This document shows positions 16,995-24,607 of a stretch of 64,000 nucleotides of DNA, piece after piece. The DNA is from a virus. The notes under the pieces are model-generated. The model made no database searches. It was not told the origin of the DNA and was given only the letters and a program-made list of their open reading frames with translations. The stretch is taken from IMG/VR virus record IMGVR_UViG_3300028840_008184, positions 1 to 64,000 of that record; one strand, given 5' to 3'. A program made the position numbers and the translations under genes. Positions within the stretch are counted from its first letter, which is position 1; the number at the start of each line of letters is the position of its first letter.

Positions 16995-17696
16995 TTACAG
17001 CCACATAAACTCAAGCGTGTTAACTATAGCACTGGGTGGCCCGGTGACTATCGCTACGCCTGGATGTGTCTCTGTTAATTGACTTGTCGTAAGTTGTCCC
17101 GTTGCGTTGACGAACAATGTAGCGTTCACCGGGTATCTCTGTAATGTATCATACTGATCCGTCGCAAAAATACCACGCTGAAACCAAATCGTCGCCCTAT
17201 TGCTTCCAATGGTCGAATCATCACCAGGAAGCGATGGGACCTGATAAACATAATTCACTACTGTTCTTACACTATCGTTTTTTCCATTCCCAGTGCTATC
17301 ATAATTTAGCCTACTATCCTTGGGCAAGGTCAAAATTCCATTAACAGGATTGAGAATCAAACCCTCATAGTCGGCCACGAAACTGCTTTGTATCAAACCA
17401 CCATTAGCTAGTGGTGCAGTGAAATCCACGCTGTTGAAAAAATTGTATCCATCGGTGTAGATCAAACTTGGATCGGGAGCCGATAGAAGCACGATTTCAT
17501 CAACCACGGGCATCGTGAAAGCATTAGTTCTTACATCATCAATAATTCCAAGTGGCGCAGTTCCGTCAGATAAGCCCAAAACTATATCCTGGCCAACCAG
17601 TTTAAGCTGACCTATGGCCCCTGGCTGAAACGAAGCCGAGGGGTCAACTGGATATGAGAACGGCAGGGCGTTGCCCGTTTGAATAAGTCTTAACAT
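16995..17696 (-). CDS. Virion structural protein
   Basis: 233 residues, beta-rich. It contains APLGIIDDVRTNAFTMPVVD followed by EIVLL, a pattern I know from conserved phage head/neck proteins of large phages (PLGIIDD.RT.AF..P..DE.V), and one DGY (YTDGYNF). The ribosome site AGGAGG is strong. It has neither the K-x-A nor the hairpin tag, unlike its neighbours, so it may be an outer component. Confidence 0.6.
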   Translation of the reverse strand: MLRLIQTGNALPFSYPVDPSASFQPGAIGQLKLVGQDIVLGLSDGTAPLGIIDDVRTNAFTMPVVDEIVLLSAPDPSLIYTDGYNFFNSVDFTAPLANGGLIQSSFVADYEGLILNPVNGILTLPKDSRLNYDSTGNGKNDSVRTVVNYVYQVPSLPGDDSTIGSNRATIWFQRGIFATDQYDTLQRYPVNATLFVNATGQLTTSQLTETHPGVAIVTGPPSAIVNTLEFMWL

Positions 17697-17711
17697 ACTT
17701 CCTCCTATTTG

Positions 17712-18356
17712 TTAACGGGGCATACCTCGCTCTTTTAACATTTTAAAAGTTGCGTTGGCCGCTTCTAATTCTTTTTGAAGCTCTAATAATCTTTCATAAT
17801 CAGGTTCCTCTTCCCTATAAACCATTCCTATTGCGTCCAAAACGCCTAGTGCCTTGGCCTTGGCCTCATCAATGTCAGGCTCTCCAGTAGCCTCATACTC
17901 TTCCGCAGCCTCAAACCTTTCCTCAGCTTCGGCCTCTTCTTTTCTTTGTTCAGCAAAATACTCTGGGCTTATAGCCACCTTTTCAATAGATTCGTCGAGA
18001 ATATTAGCAAGCTCAGTGAAACCTTGCTTGTCAAGAGTATCGGCAACGGCAGCAAGGCTTTTCAAAGCATATTCCTCGGCTTCTGCCTTTTTACAAACAT
18101 CACACACTTTTGCGCCAGGGCACTCATGGGTATCTGCTTTTTGCTCTTTATTTTTCTTTTCTTTCTTTTTCTTCATTTCTTCTTTATATTTCTTCACTTT
18201 TGGACAATTCTTTTGCTCGTGGCCAAACTTTCCACAAAAAGTACACGGCCCCATACCAGCAGTCTTATGGAAAAGCTCTTTTAAAGAATCGCTGCCTAGA
18301 TTGTCTACCATAGCCTCTACAATCTCGTCAACGCTATGCTTTTTTGTAACAGTCAT
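17712..18356 (-). CDS. Zinc-knuckle protein with helical tag
   Basis: 214 residues, starting at MTVTKKHSVDE (AAGGAG 8 nt upstream). The N-terminus (HSVDEIVEAMVDNLGSDSL, then KELFHKTA) is paralogous to the upstream gene's (HADEILEAMAEQLGDESFTD, then LFHKEA). Residues about 36-49, CTFCGKFGHEQKNC, form a perfect CCHC zinc knuckle (C-x2-C-x4-H-x4-C), as in retroviral nucleocapsids. Lys-rich sequence and a second Cys cluster (CPGAKVCDVC) follow, so nucleic-acid binding is likely. The helical-hairpin tag lies at about 100-128 (ADTLDKQGFTELANILDESI) and ends in IEKVAIS. Possibly a packaged nucleic-acid-binding protein. Confidence 0.7.
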   Translation of the reverse strand: MTVTKKHSVDEIVEAMVDNLGSDSLKELFHKTAGMGPCTFCGKFGHEQKNCPKVKKYKEEMKKKKEKKNKEQKADTHECPGAKVCDVCKKAEAEEYALKSLAAVADTLDKQGFTELANILDESIEKVAISPEYFAEQRKEEAEAEERFEAAEEYEATGEPDIDEAKAKALGVLDAIGMVYREEEPDYERLLELQKELEAANATFKMLKERGMPR

Positions 18357-18380
18357 TTGCATTTCTCCTTGGCAGGCTCA

Positions 18381-18640
18381 TTAGTCTTTCTTCTTTTTCT
18401 TGTCTTTCTTACCATAGCGCTTTTTGATTTCAGCGCGTTTCTTGTCGCTAAGCTCATTGTCCCAGATGTCGCCAACAATTTCACTAACTCTCTTGGTGGA
18501 ATAATCTGGATTTTTCTTCTTCACATCTTTCACAGTTTTATCCCACCACCCCTTTGGTGCTTTTTCCTCAGCGCCCTCTGGCGGCTTTTCATCTTTGCCC
18601 TTCCAAGTTTTATACTTAGTCTTCTTTACTTTTTTTTTTT
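18381..18640 (-). CDS. Frameshifted 3' extension of upstream gene
   Basis: From the A11 run to a TAA at 18381-18383, a frame encodes 82 residues of coherent protein (TKYKTWKGKDEKPPEG ... WWDKTVKDVKKKNPDYSTKR, then VSEIVGDIWDNELSDKK and a Lys-rich tail). It has no ATG, a stop codon (TAG) directly upstream in its own frame at the poly-A, and no ribosome site. It can only be made by a +1-type shift from the 161-residue upstream frame at the A11 run. With ten A residues the two frames would be one gene of about 242 residues. Slippage, or a one-base sequencing or assembly error, explains it. Confidence 0.75.
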
Positions 18641-19110
18641 GCTACTCTCTCGATTGTCTCATCAAGAAGACTGGCCATTGCGTCAAAGCCCTGTTTGTCG
18701 AGGGTGTCGGCAACCTTAACCAAGTGCTTCAGCGCAAAGTCCGCTGCAATAGCCTCACGGTCATCAACTAGCTGGCCGTCGGCTGCGGCAGGAGGCATTG
18801 TCTCGCCTGGCTTCTTAAGTTCTTTGAGTTTGTCTTGTCTTGCTTGAGTAGCCGCATCAACATTGCCGCCTGCTCCCGCCTCCTTATCCGCTGCTTTCAA
18901 TGCGTCCAAGTGCTTGTTATAAATTTGCGTAACCTGATTTGCGTCTTTCGCGCCCGCAAGCTCCTTCTTAAAAGCAGCGAGTGCTCCAGCAGCTTCCTTC
19001 TTAAGAGAAGCCTCTTTGTGAAACAGATCCGTAAAAGACTCGTCGCCTAGCTGTTCAGCCATAGCTTCAAGAATCTCATCTGCATGTTTATTTTTAAGGC
19101 TGGTGCTCAT
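18616..19110 (-). CDS. Tagged head protein ending at A11 slippery run
   Basis: 164 residues in the unshifted frame. The N-terminus HADEILEAMAEQLGDESFTD then LFHKEASLKKEAA is paralogous to the zinc-knuckle gene downstream and has two K-x-A motifs in tandem. The middle is helical (AALAAFKKELAGAKDANQVT). The helical-hairpin tag lies near the C-terminus (LVKVADTLDKQGFDAMASLL, then DETIERVA). The frame ends KKKSKED right after a run of 11 A; a frame change there adds 82 residues. AGGAGG lies before the ATG. Inferred head-assembly protein. Confidence 0.75.
   Translation of the reverse strand: MSTSLKNKHADEILEAMAEQLGDESFTDLFHKEASLKKEAAGALAAFKKELAGAKDANQVTQIYNKHLDALKAADKEAGAGGNVDAATQARQDKLKELKKPGETMPPAAADGQLVDDREAIAADFALKHLVKVADTLDKQGFDAMASLLDETIERVAKKKSKED
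18630..18640 (-). other. A11 homopolymer, candidate slippage site
   Basis: Eleven T on the plus strand, so A11 in the mRNA (codons GCA AAA AAA AAA AGT). Runs of nine or more A are known sites of RNA-polymerase slippage in bacteria. Removing or gaining bases here switches between the 164-residue product and the 242-residue fusion. Confidence 0.7.
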
Positions 19111-19127
19111 ATTAAGCCTCCTAATAT

Positions 19128-19295
19128 TTATTTGTTTTCTTCCTTAGAACCTATATTTATCACTCTTATACCATCTGCTATTTCCTTGACTTCTTCAATA
19201 TGCTCATCAAAAAACTCAAGGAAGCCTTCAATTTCCTCGTCGGTCAACCCAAAATCTTTCTTAAGAGAATCAACTTCATCATTAGGATAATTCAT
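19128..19295 (-). CDS. Small acidic protein, 55 residues
   Basis: MNYPNDEVDSLKKDFGLTDE followed by an acidic helix (EIEGFLEFFDEHIEEVKEIA) and a short tail. GAGGAG lies 5 nt upstream of the ATG. It occupies the gap between the terminator of the protease/scaffold gene and the next head gene. Acidic helical composition suggests a small assembly factor; no family recognised. Confidence 0.7.
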   Translation of the reverse strand: MNYPNDEVDSLKKDFGLTDEEIEGFLEFFDEHIEEVKEIADGIRVINIGSKEENK

Positions 19296-19319
19296 AAGTT
19301 CTCCTCAGAAATAAGAAGA

Positions 19320-19347
19320 GGTCCCGGAGCCCAATTGCTCCGGGACC
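19320..19347 (-). terminator. GC-rich hairpin after protease/scaffold gene
   Basis: A perfect 11-bp stem GGTCCCGGAGC ... GCTCCGGGACC with a 6-nt loop. On the minus strand it is followed by TCTTCTTATTT. The T-tract is interrupted, so it could be a partial terminator setting the ratio of scaffold to downstream genes, or an mRNA-stabilising 3' hairpin. Confidence 0.75.
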
Positions 19348-19357
19348 GTATTAACAA

Positions 19358-22300
19358 TTAATCCCACAGTTTAAGAACTTGAGTGGAAAGATCTTCCGAC
19401 ACTACGCCTTCACCAAGGTCGTCGCTCGTCACGCCAACCTGAAGTGCTGGGGCAGCAGTCTTAACTGGAGATGGCTTCGTTGCGCGGCCAAGGGCACGCT
19501 TAAACGATTCAAAGCTCTCAGCATCGATCTTCATGAGATCGTCTACCTGCTTGTCAAGAGCAGCCTTCCCATCAGGAAGAAGGCCCTTCTCTTGCATCTC
19601 AAGAGCAACAGCAAAGGCTCTCTTCATGCGAACCTTCTGCTCCTCAAGATCCGAAGCTGTTTTCTTCTGGGCATATTCCTTGGTCAGTTCGGCGCCGAAA
19701 GTCTTGCTCTCGGAATCTCCCTCACCAAAATAATCCTTCCAGTATTTAGCAGCGGCAGGATCTACTGCAAAAGCCTTAAGCTTCTCTTCATCGCTTAGGT
19801 CTCCCAGATTTAGAGCACCCTCTTTAAGCAATCCACCAAGGTGTTCCATGGCTTCGCGGACCTTTGGAAGATTCTGAACTGCCTTCATAATCTCCTCATG
19901 CATCTCCACGAGGCCCTCCACAGTGGCTTCTGGGGTCTTAGTATCAAGCTGACCAAGACCAAAGCTCTTACCAAGCGGCATGTCTGTATCTACCGTGGTC
20001 TGTGGATCCAACTTGAGCTGATACTTGGCTCCAACCTCGGCTGCGATCTTCTCACGCCACGCGCGGCGGTCTTCAGCGGTGACTTCAAGATCATCAGCTT
20101 CGGCTTCATCAAGCATCTGAATAAGCTCGTCATCGAGCATATTTACATCATCAGCAAGCTGCTCATCATCGGCCATACCTTCAAGCTCTCCCTCAAGCAG
20201 AGCCTCTGGTTCTTCGTCTTCCATAACCTCGACTCCTGCCATCTCTGGGCCACCATGCTCCTCTTCCTTCATTTCCTCTTCCATGAATTCTTCGGTAAGA
20301 CCCTTCTCTTCTAGAACCTTCTCTACAATCGCCTTGATGGCTTCCTCGTCTGCGGCCATGCACTCACCACTACCCTCTTCCCCTTCCTGAGCTTGACGGA
20401 CCATTTCACGACGACGCTCGGCGCGAGCCTCTAGAAGCTTCTCAACGATAAGCTCAGCCTTGCTCTTTTTCTTATCCTCTTTCTCTTCCTTCTTTTCTTT
20501 CTTTTCCTTCTTTTTCTCTATGGCTTCCTCAAGAGCAGGAGGCAGTTTGCCCTTTTTGCCCTTCTTCTTTTTCTTTGGCTTCTCTTCCTTTTCTTCCTTC
20601 TCTTCCTTCTCTTCCTTCTCTTCCTTCTCTTCCTTTTCTCCATTCTCTTCCTCTTCTTCCTTCTCTTCCCCCTTAGCTGCATCAACTATCAACGAGGCCT
20701 CTTTACGAAGCTCAACGTTTTCGTCAACAGCATCCTTGGAAAGTCTAAGAAGCTCGGCTACAACAATATCTTCCTCGCCCTTTCCAGCCTTCTTGCGGCT
20801 TTCAAGCGATTCGGCAAGCATAGCGAGTTCATCTGCACTCTCATCGAGAGCGGCGTAGGTGGACTGAATTTTATCGGTCACTTCAGCAGTAGCCAGCATT
20901 TCTGGGTCATCGGCAGCGTCGTCTGCATCGTCGGCGTCATCTGCATCGTCAGCCTCAGTTGGAGATGGAAGCTCGGCCTCACCCTTTCCGGTAGTTTCCT
21001 CAAGGGCATCCTTGAGATCGCCAAGGGCCTTCTCAGCCTCTTCCAGATTTTCAGTAAGGGTCTCAACAGCCTGATCCACTGGATCTTTTGCAGGCTCTTT
21101 TTCCTCTACTTCTTCTGGGCCAGGTTCACCACCGAGATCCATTGGGGGCATCTCTGGGGCACCAGCGGCAGGTGGGGGTGCTGGAGGTGCTGGAGGTGCA
21201 GGTGGTTGGGCGGTCTTAGTAAGACCGTCGCCCTTAAGAACGTAAGCCACCTTTGCAAGACCATCCTTACGAATAGCCTTAAGAACCTCGCGACCATAGC
21301 GTTTGCTGGTAAAAATATCCCACTGGTCATCAAGCTGATCTTCCCAAACCTCTCCACCAGTAGCCTCAAGAACCTTGTCGGGACCAGCATAAACTTCCCA
21401 ACGAGACTTCTCCTTGTTCACAGAGGTCTTCGCATCGTCATTGAAAGCCATGACGAACTTGGCGCGAAGCTTCTGGTCAGCGCGGAGGTGCTTCTTCTTC
21501 TCAGCAAGCTCAGCTGCGCCGCCACCAAGATTCTCTGGATTCTCGTCCAGATACATACCAACCATCTGCTTGTCTTCTTTCTTTTTGACATTATCATTGG
21601 TTGGATCGACCGGATAGGTCTGTGGCTCATTGACGCCACCGCCGCCCTGGTGATAGGCCCTCTTCTCACCGAAGACCTCTTCCATTGAATAGGCATTCTG
21701 CTCTGGATCATCAACGGCATCGTCGGCTGCACCGGAAGCGACTTCCTTATAGACGGTTTTTCCATCGGCGCCTTGCATAGGAACCAACTTCTTTCCATCG
21801 GTGGTGGTAATCATACCCTCGCCGCTAGAAAGAAAAGCGTGCCTCTTCAGCCTGCGCTCCTCAAGCTCTGCCCTAGACAGTTGCTTCTTAAGTCCAAGTT
21901 CCTTAGAACCACCACCAAGGTTCTCTGGATTTTCATCGAGATACATCCCGACCATTTGCTTATCTTCTTTCGCTTTCACTTGATCGTTCAATGGGTCCAC
22001 TGGGTAGGTCTGTGGTTCATTTGCTCCACCACCTCCCTGATGATAAGCGGACTTCTTGAACTCTGCACGACGGGCCTCAGCCCTTTCACGAAGCTCTTTT
22101 TCAGACATAGTATGCTCCTCCTTTTTTATCTGGACGCCACTGGCTAAGTCTCGAAGTGCATTTTCCAAAGCGTCCACTTTGTTATATATATTAGTTACTT
22201 CACTTGCGAATCGAACATCAAATCCCGTTGGGTCGTTATAGTTGTCGGGGCCGGATTTAAGATCCTGTATGTATCCATGGCCGCCCCTACCGCTGGTCAT

Positions 22301-23470
22301 CGCTTTATTCCCAGCAAGACCATACGGTGGATGTATTACTTCCACGTCTGCCGCCTGGGCTACTGGAGGCGTTGGGGGCGCCTCTGGTGCTGCTTCTTCT
22401 GGTGGCCCCTCAGCAGATGCTAATTCAACAATCTTATTCATTAGCATCTCTCTAACCTGAGGAGGCAGATCCGGATTATCCTTGAGGATGTTGCTCCAGT
22501 TACGTGCCTCTTCATCAGCTCCAGCAGCTTCCTTGACTAAGCCCTGTGATAAATTGGCGACAGTCTCGCGAAGGTCTTTAACATCCTTGGCCAAACTATC
22601 AAGTTCGCCAGGAGTAACACAACCAGCAGCCCTAAGCTCATTAATTCTATCTTCCTTTTCCTCAGAATATTTATTGAGGCTGGCTATTACGCTTCTTAGT
22701 TGTGCGCCTGGATCTGCGCCGGTCACCACGAGGCTAAGCTCAATTGGAGAAAGATCAACGTTAATTTCTCCATATGTTTGCTTACCCTTAACACAAGGAC
22801 AATAATCGGCTTCTACCTTTGCGACATTGCCGCACTCAAAACAGATAGACTTTCCAACAGCCGTTCCCATAGAGACGTTATTGGCATATCCCGTAGAAAC
22901 CTTTCTGGCCAAGTCCGGATAGTTAATCTTATCCAAAGCACATAGGGCGATGACGCGTTTGCGGGTTTCATCATAGTGAGTGTCAATTATGATGCCCCTA
23001 ATTCCATCGACAGAGCTGCTTTGGTGATCTTTGCAGAGGGGCCTTCCAATCCATTTCCTATAGGCTAATTTAAGTTCTGACTCTGGGAAAATATCGCCAT
23101 TGTTGTTTTTGTATGGCTTGATGCTTGAATCACTACATTTCCATTTCCAAGAGCCGTTCTTTTTGTTGACGACCCACTCACAAGTAACTGGATCATCACC
23201 AACTTTTTTGATTTCTCCATTTGCATCTAACAAAGCGGCTTCTGCCGCATGCATCATTACGCAACTGAAATACAAAAAATCTTTAGCCTTTGGTGCTACG
23301 CGCTTCAAATGATTAGCATATTTCAAGAAGCGCTTTCTGATTTGTGCGTCCGCCTCTGCAACTTTGGGACTAAGCAATAGTTCTTTTACGTCAGGATTAG
23401 ACAACGCCGAACAGGGAGAGTGAATCTCATCAGTGCTGAATTGTGCTTCAGCATATTTAATTATGGACAT
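19358..23470 (-). CDS. Prohead protease fused to scaffold-like protein
   Basis: 1370 residues. I start at MSIIKYAEAQFS (GGAG 7 nt upstream). The 36 residues before it in the longer frame are a Lys/Arg-rich shadow of an overlapping small gene. Residues about 140-300 fit phage maturation proteases: LCKDHQ with candidate catalytic His about 149, NNVSMG with Ser about 200, an embedded C..C/C.C zinc site (CFECG, YCPC) and a closing PIELSLVVTGADPGA. The rest is scaffold-like: a 43-residue module (YHQGGGG.NEPQTYPVDP) occurs twice (about 473-518, 604-650). Pro/Ala-rich and Asp/Ala-rich linkers, a Glu/Lys EEK array (about 943-963) and a helical C-terminus follow. Many K-x-A motifs suggest self-processing. 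Confidence 0.8.
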   Translation of the reverse strand: MSIIKYAEAQFSTDEIHSPCSALSNPDVKELLLSPKVAEADAQIRKRFLKYANHLKRVAPKAKDFLYFSCVMMHAAEAALLDANGEIKKVGDDPVTCEWVVNKKNGSWKWKCSDSSIKPYKNNNGDIFPESELKLAYRKWIGRPLCKDHQSSSVDGIRGIIIDTHYDETRKRVIALCALDKINYPDLARKVSTGYANNVSMGTAVGKSICFECGNVAKVEADYCPCVKGKQTYGEINVDLSPIELSLVVTGADPGAQLRSVIASLNKYSEEKEDRINELRAAGCVTPGELDSLAKDVKDLRETVANLSQGLVKEAAGADEEARNWSNILKDNPDLPPQVREMLMNKIVELASAEGPPEEAAPEAPPTPPVAQAADVEVIHPPYGLAGNKAMTSGRGGHGYIQDLKSGPDNYNDPTGFDVRFASEVTNIYNKVDALENALRDLASGVQIKKEEHTMSEKELRERAEARRAEFKKSAYHQGGGGANEPQTYPVDPLNDQVKAKEDKQMVGMYLDENPENLGGGSKELGLKKQLSRAELEERRLKRHAFLSSGEGMITTTDGKKLVPMQGADGKTVYKEVASGAADDAVDDPEQNAYSMEEVFGEKRAYHQGGGGVNEPQTYPVDPTNDNVKKKEDKQMVGMYLDENPENLGGGAAELAEKKKHLRADQKLRAKFVMAFNDDAKTSVNKEKSRWEVYAGPDKVLEATGGEVWEDQLDDQWDIFTSKRYGREVLKAIRKDGLAKVAYVLKGDGLTKTAQPPAPPAPPAPPPAAGAPEMPPMDLGGEPGPEEVEEKEPAKDPVDQAVETLTENLEEAEKALGDLKDALEETTGKGEAELPSPTEADDADDADDADDAADDPEMLATAEVTDKIQSTYAALDESADELAMLAESLESRKKAGKGEEDIVVAELLRLSKDAVDENVELRKEASLIVDAAKGEEKEEEEENGEKEEKEEKEEKEEKEEKEEKPKKKKKGKKGKLPPALEEAIEKKKEKKEKKEEKEDKKKSKAELIVEKLLEARAERRREMVRQAQEGEEGSGECMAADEEAIKAIVEKVLEEKGLTEEFMEEEMKEEEHGGPEMAGVEVMEDEEPEALLEGELEGMADDEQLADDVNMLDDELIQMLDEAEADDLEVTAEDRRAWREKIAAEVGAKYQLKLDPQTTVDTDMPLGKSFGLGQLDTKTPEATVEGLVEMHEEIMKAVQNLPKVREAMEHLGGLLKEGALNLGDLSDEEKLKAFAVDPAAAKYWKDYFGEGDSESKTFGAELTKEYAQKKTASDLEEQKVRMKRAFAVALEMQEKGLLPDGKAALDKQVDDLMKIDAESFESFKRALGRATKPSPVKTAAPALQVGVTSDDLGEGVVSEDLSTQVLKLWD
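20580..20640. repeat. 9-bp repeat encoding (EEK)n
   Basis: Tandem CTTCTCTTC units encode Glu-Glu-Lys repeats in the scaffold part of the protease fusion. The charged region probably forms a single helix or a flexible spacer. Confidence 0.8.
21530..22050. repeat. Duplicated 43-residue module in scaffold region
   Basis: Two direct copies of about 130 bp (about 21530-21657 and 21915-22050) encode YHQGGGG(A/V)NEPQTYPVDP, ending MVGMYLDENPENLGGG. Each copy is preceded by a basic motif (FKKSAYHQ or EKRAYHQ). The copies differ mostly at third positions, so the duplication is old and protein-selected. Confidence 0.85.
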
Positions 23471-23612
23471 TGCGTTCTCCGCCGTTTGGATTTTCTTTCT
23501 CTTTCTCTGTTTTCTCATCGTCAAGGCCAGCTTGTTTTCTAATTTCCTTTTCTGCTTCTTCTTTGTCGTCATAGACATTATCGATTTTGGTTGTGGATCT
23601 TTTGATAATCAT
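23457..23612 (-). CDS. Small protein overlapping protease start
   Basis: 51 residues: MIIKRSTTKIDNVYDDKEEA followed by a charged helix and ending NPNGGERNVHN. The ribosome site GGAG is 9 nt upstream. It overlaps the protease start by 14 nt, in a different frame. Its existence explains why the N-terminal extension of the protease frame is Lys/Arg nonsense. Function unknown; translational coupling to the protease is likely. Confidence 0.7.
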   Translation of the reverse strand: MIIKRSTTKIDNVYDDKEEAEKEIRKQAGLDDEKTEKEKENPNGGERNVHN

Positions 23613-23615
23613 AGC

Positions 23616-24260
23616 TTAACGCTCCATCATTTTAATCAAACGGGCACGCCTAATAATATGCCCACGGATTTCACTAGCGTTTTTTCTTCCCAAAATGTTC
23701 TTACGAAAGTGAGTTTTCATTTGTTTGTCTATAATATTTTCGATACTCCTAATTATCTTGTCAGCCCTGTCCGAGGTGGCCATGATCTTGTTCACCTGTT
23801 CTGGATCTCCAAAGTCTTCGAAAGCCTCGATGAACTCCTCCAGAAACTCAGTAAGCTGTTGCATGCCATCCTGAAGAGCTGACTTAATTTGTCTTGTAGC
23901 AGTATCTTTTTCTAAAGGTTTAAGGATATGAATATATCCTGTATTTTGTTGAGGGGTTTCGGTCAAATCTTTTTCTTCTTCTTTTTGACCAGCGAAATCA
24001 ATAATCAGTTTTGTATATCTATCTTTAACTTCTCTTTGAAATCTTCGAAGCAAATGTCTTATGCCGTATAGGTCTTCAGTGGAGGCACCCTGATTTTTCT
24101 TCAGCACATTAATGAGCCTATTGTCATGCTGTCTCGCAGCCCAAAGGTCTTTCAGGAATTTATCAAACATACGAATAGCCTCTTTGGCCGTCTGCTTTTC
24201 GGCATCAGAAATCTCGTATGAACGAAGTAAAGGTTGTTGAGCTTGCTTGTCAATACCCAT
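23616..24260 (-). CDS. Helical hypothetical protein of head operon
   Basis: 214 residues, nearly all helical (KQTAKEAIRMFDKFLKDLWA; TRQIKSALQDGMQQLTEFLE; then a basic C-terminus, RGHIIRRARLIKMMER). It is the first gene after the promoter motif at 24310-24318 and precedes the protease/scaffold, so it is probably a head-assembly or portal-associated protein. It lacks the hairpin tag. No family recognised. Confidence 0.6.
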   Translation of the reverse strand: MGIDKQAQQPLLRSYEISDAEKQTAKEAIRMFDKFLKDLWAARQHDNRLINVLKKNQGASTEDLYGIRHLLRRFQREVKDRYTKLIIDFAGQKEEEKDLTETPQQNTGYIHILKPLEKDTATRQIKSALQDGMQQLTEFLEEFIEAFEDFGDPEQVNKIMATSDRADKIIRSIENIIDKQMKTHFRKNILGRKNASEIRGHIIRRARLIKMMER

Positions 24261-24309
24261 TAACAGACCTCGCGTATCAAAATATAACTCGTCAAAATTA
24301 ATGGATAAA

Positions 24310-24318
24310 TATTAATAG
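24310..24318 (-). promoter_or_regulatory. Putative late promoter motif CTATTAATA
   Basis: The minus strand reads GAAATCTATTAATATTTATC, 50 nt upstream of the ATG at 24260, in the only sizeable gap of this region. It would drive the protease/scaffold operon. Confidence 0.65.
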
Positions 24319-24346
24319 ATTTCAGCTATTTCCATCTAACAAAATG

Positions 24347-24607
24347 CTACTGTGTGCTAATGTATTGGGAGGAAAATCCTTCCCAGGCAAACCCTTGATT
24401 CATGTCTTGAACAGTGCTGTCTCTTAAACCTACGATATTTTTAGCAAGTTCCGCGACCTCTTTATTATACTCTGGATCGTTGGTTTCGTTCTCCATGATG
24501 AAGCTGTGCAGAATATCCGTAACAACAGATGCGGCGCGTATGAATTTTTTGCGGCTTAGCTCATCAATTAGGTTAGACAGATCGCCTATGACCTCGTTTT
24601 TTATCAT
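24347..24607 (-). CDS. Hypothetical protein with degenerate hairpin tag
   Basis: 86 residues. LSNLIDELSRKKFIRAASVV followed by TDIL resembles a degenerate form of the helical-hairpin tag (L..L.D.L...G...AA..VTD.L). It overlaps the stop of the metallopeptidase/phosphatase gene by 4 nt, with AGGAGG upstream. Perhaps a free tag-like adaptor; no enzymatic motif. Confidence 0.55.
   Translation of the reverse strand: MIKNEVIGDLSNLIDELSRKKFIRAASVVTDILHSFIMENETNDPEYNKEVAELAKNIVGLRDSTVQDMNQGFAWEGFSSQYISTQ

Noticed and set aside
20460-20858. Plus-strand Ser/Phe-rich frame of 132 codons
   Set aside because: Antisense of the (EEK)n scaffold region; composition is the complement of charged codons.
23471-23578. 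36-residue Lys/Arg-rich N-terminal extension of the protease
   Set aside because: It is the frame-shifted shadow of the 51-residue gene at 23457-23612. The better ribosome site precedes MSIIKYAEA.
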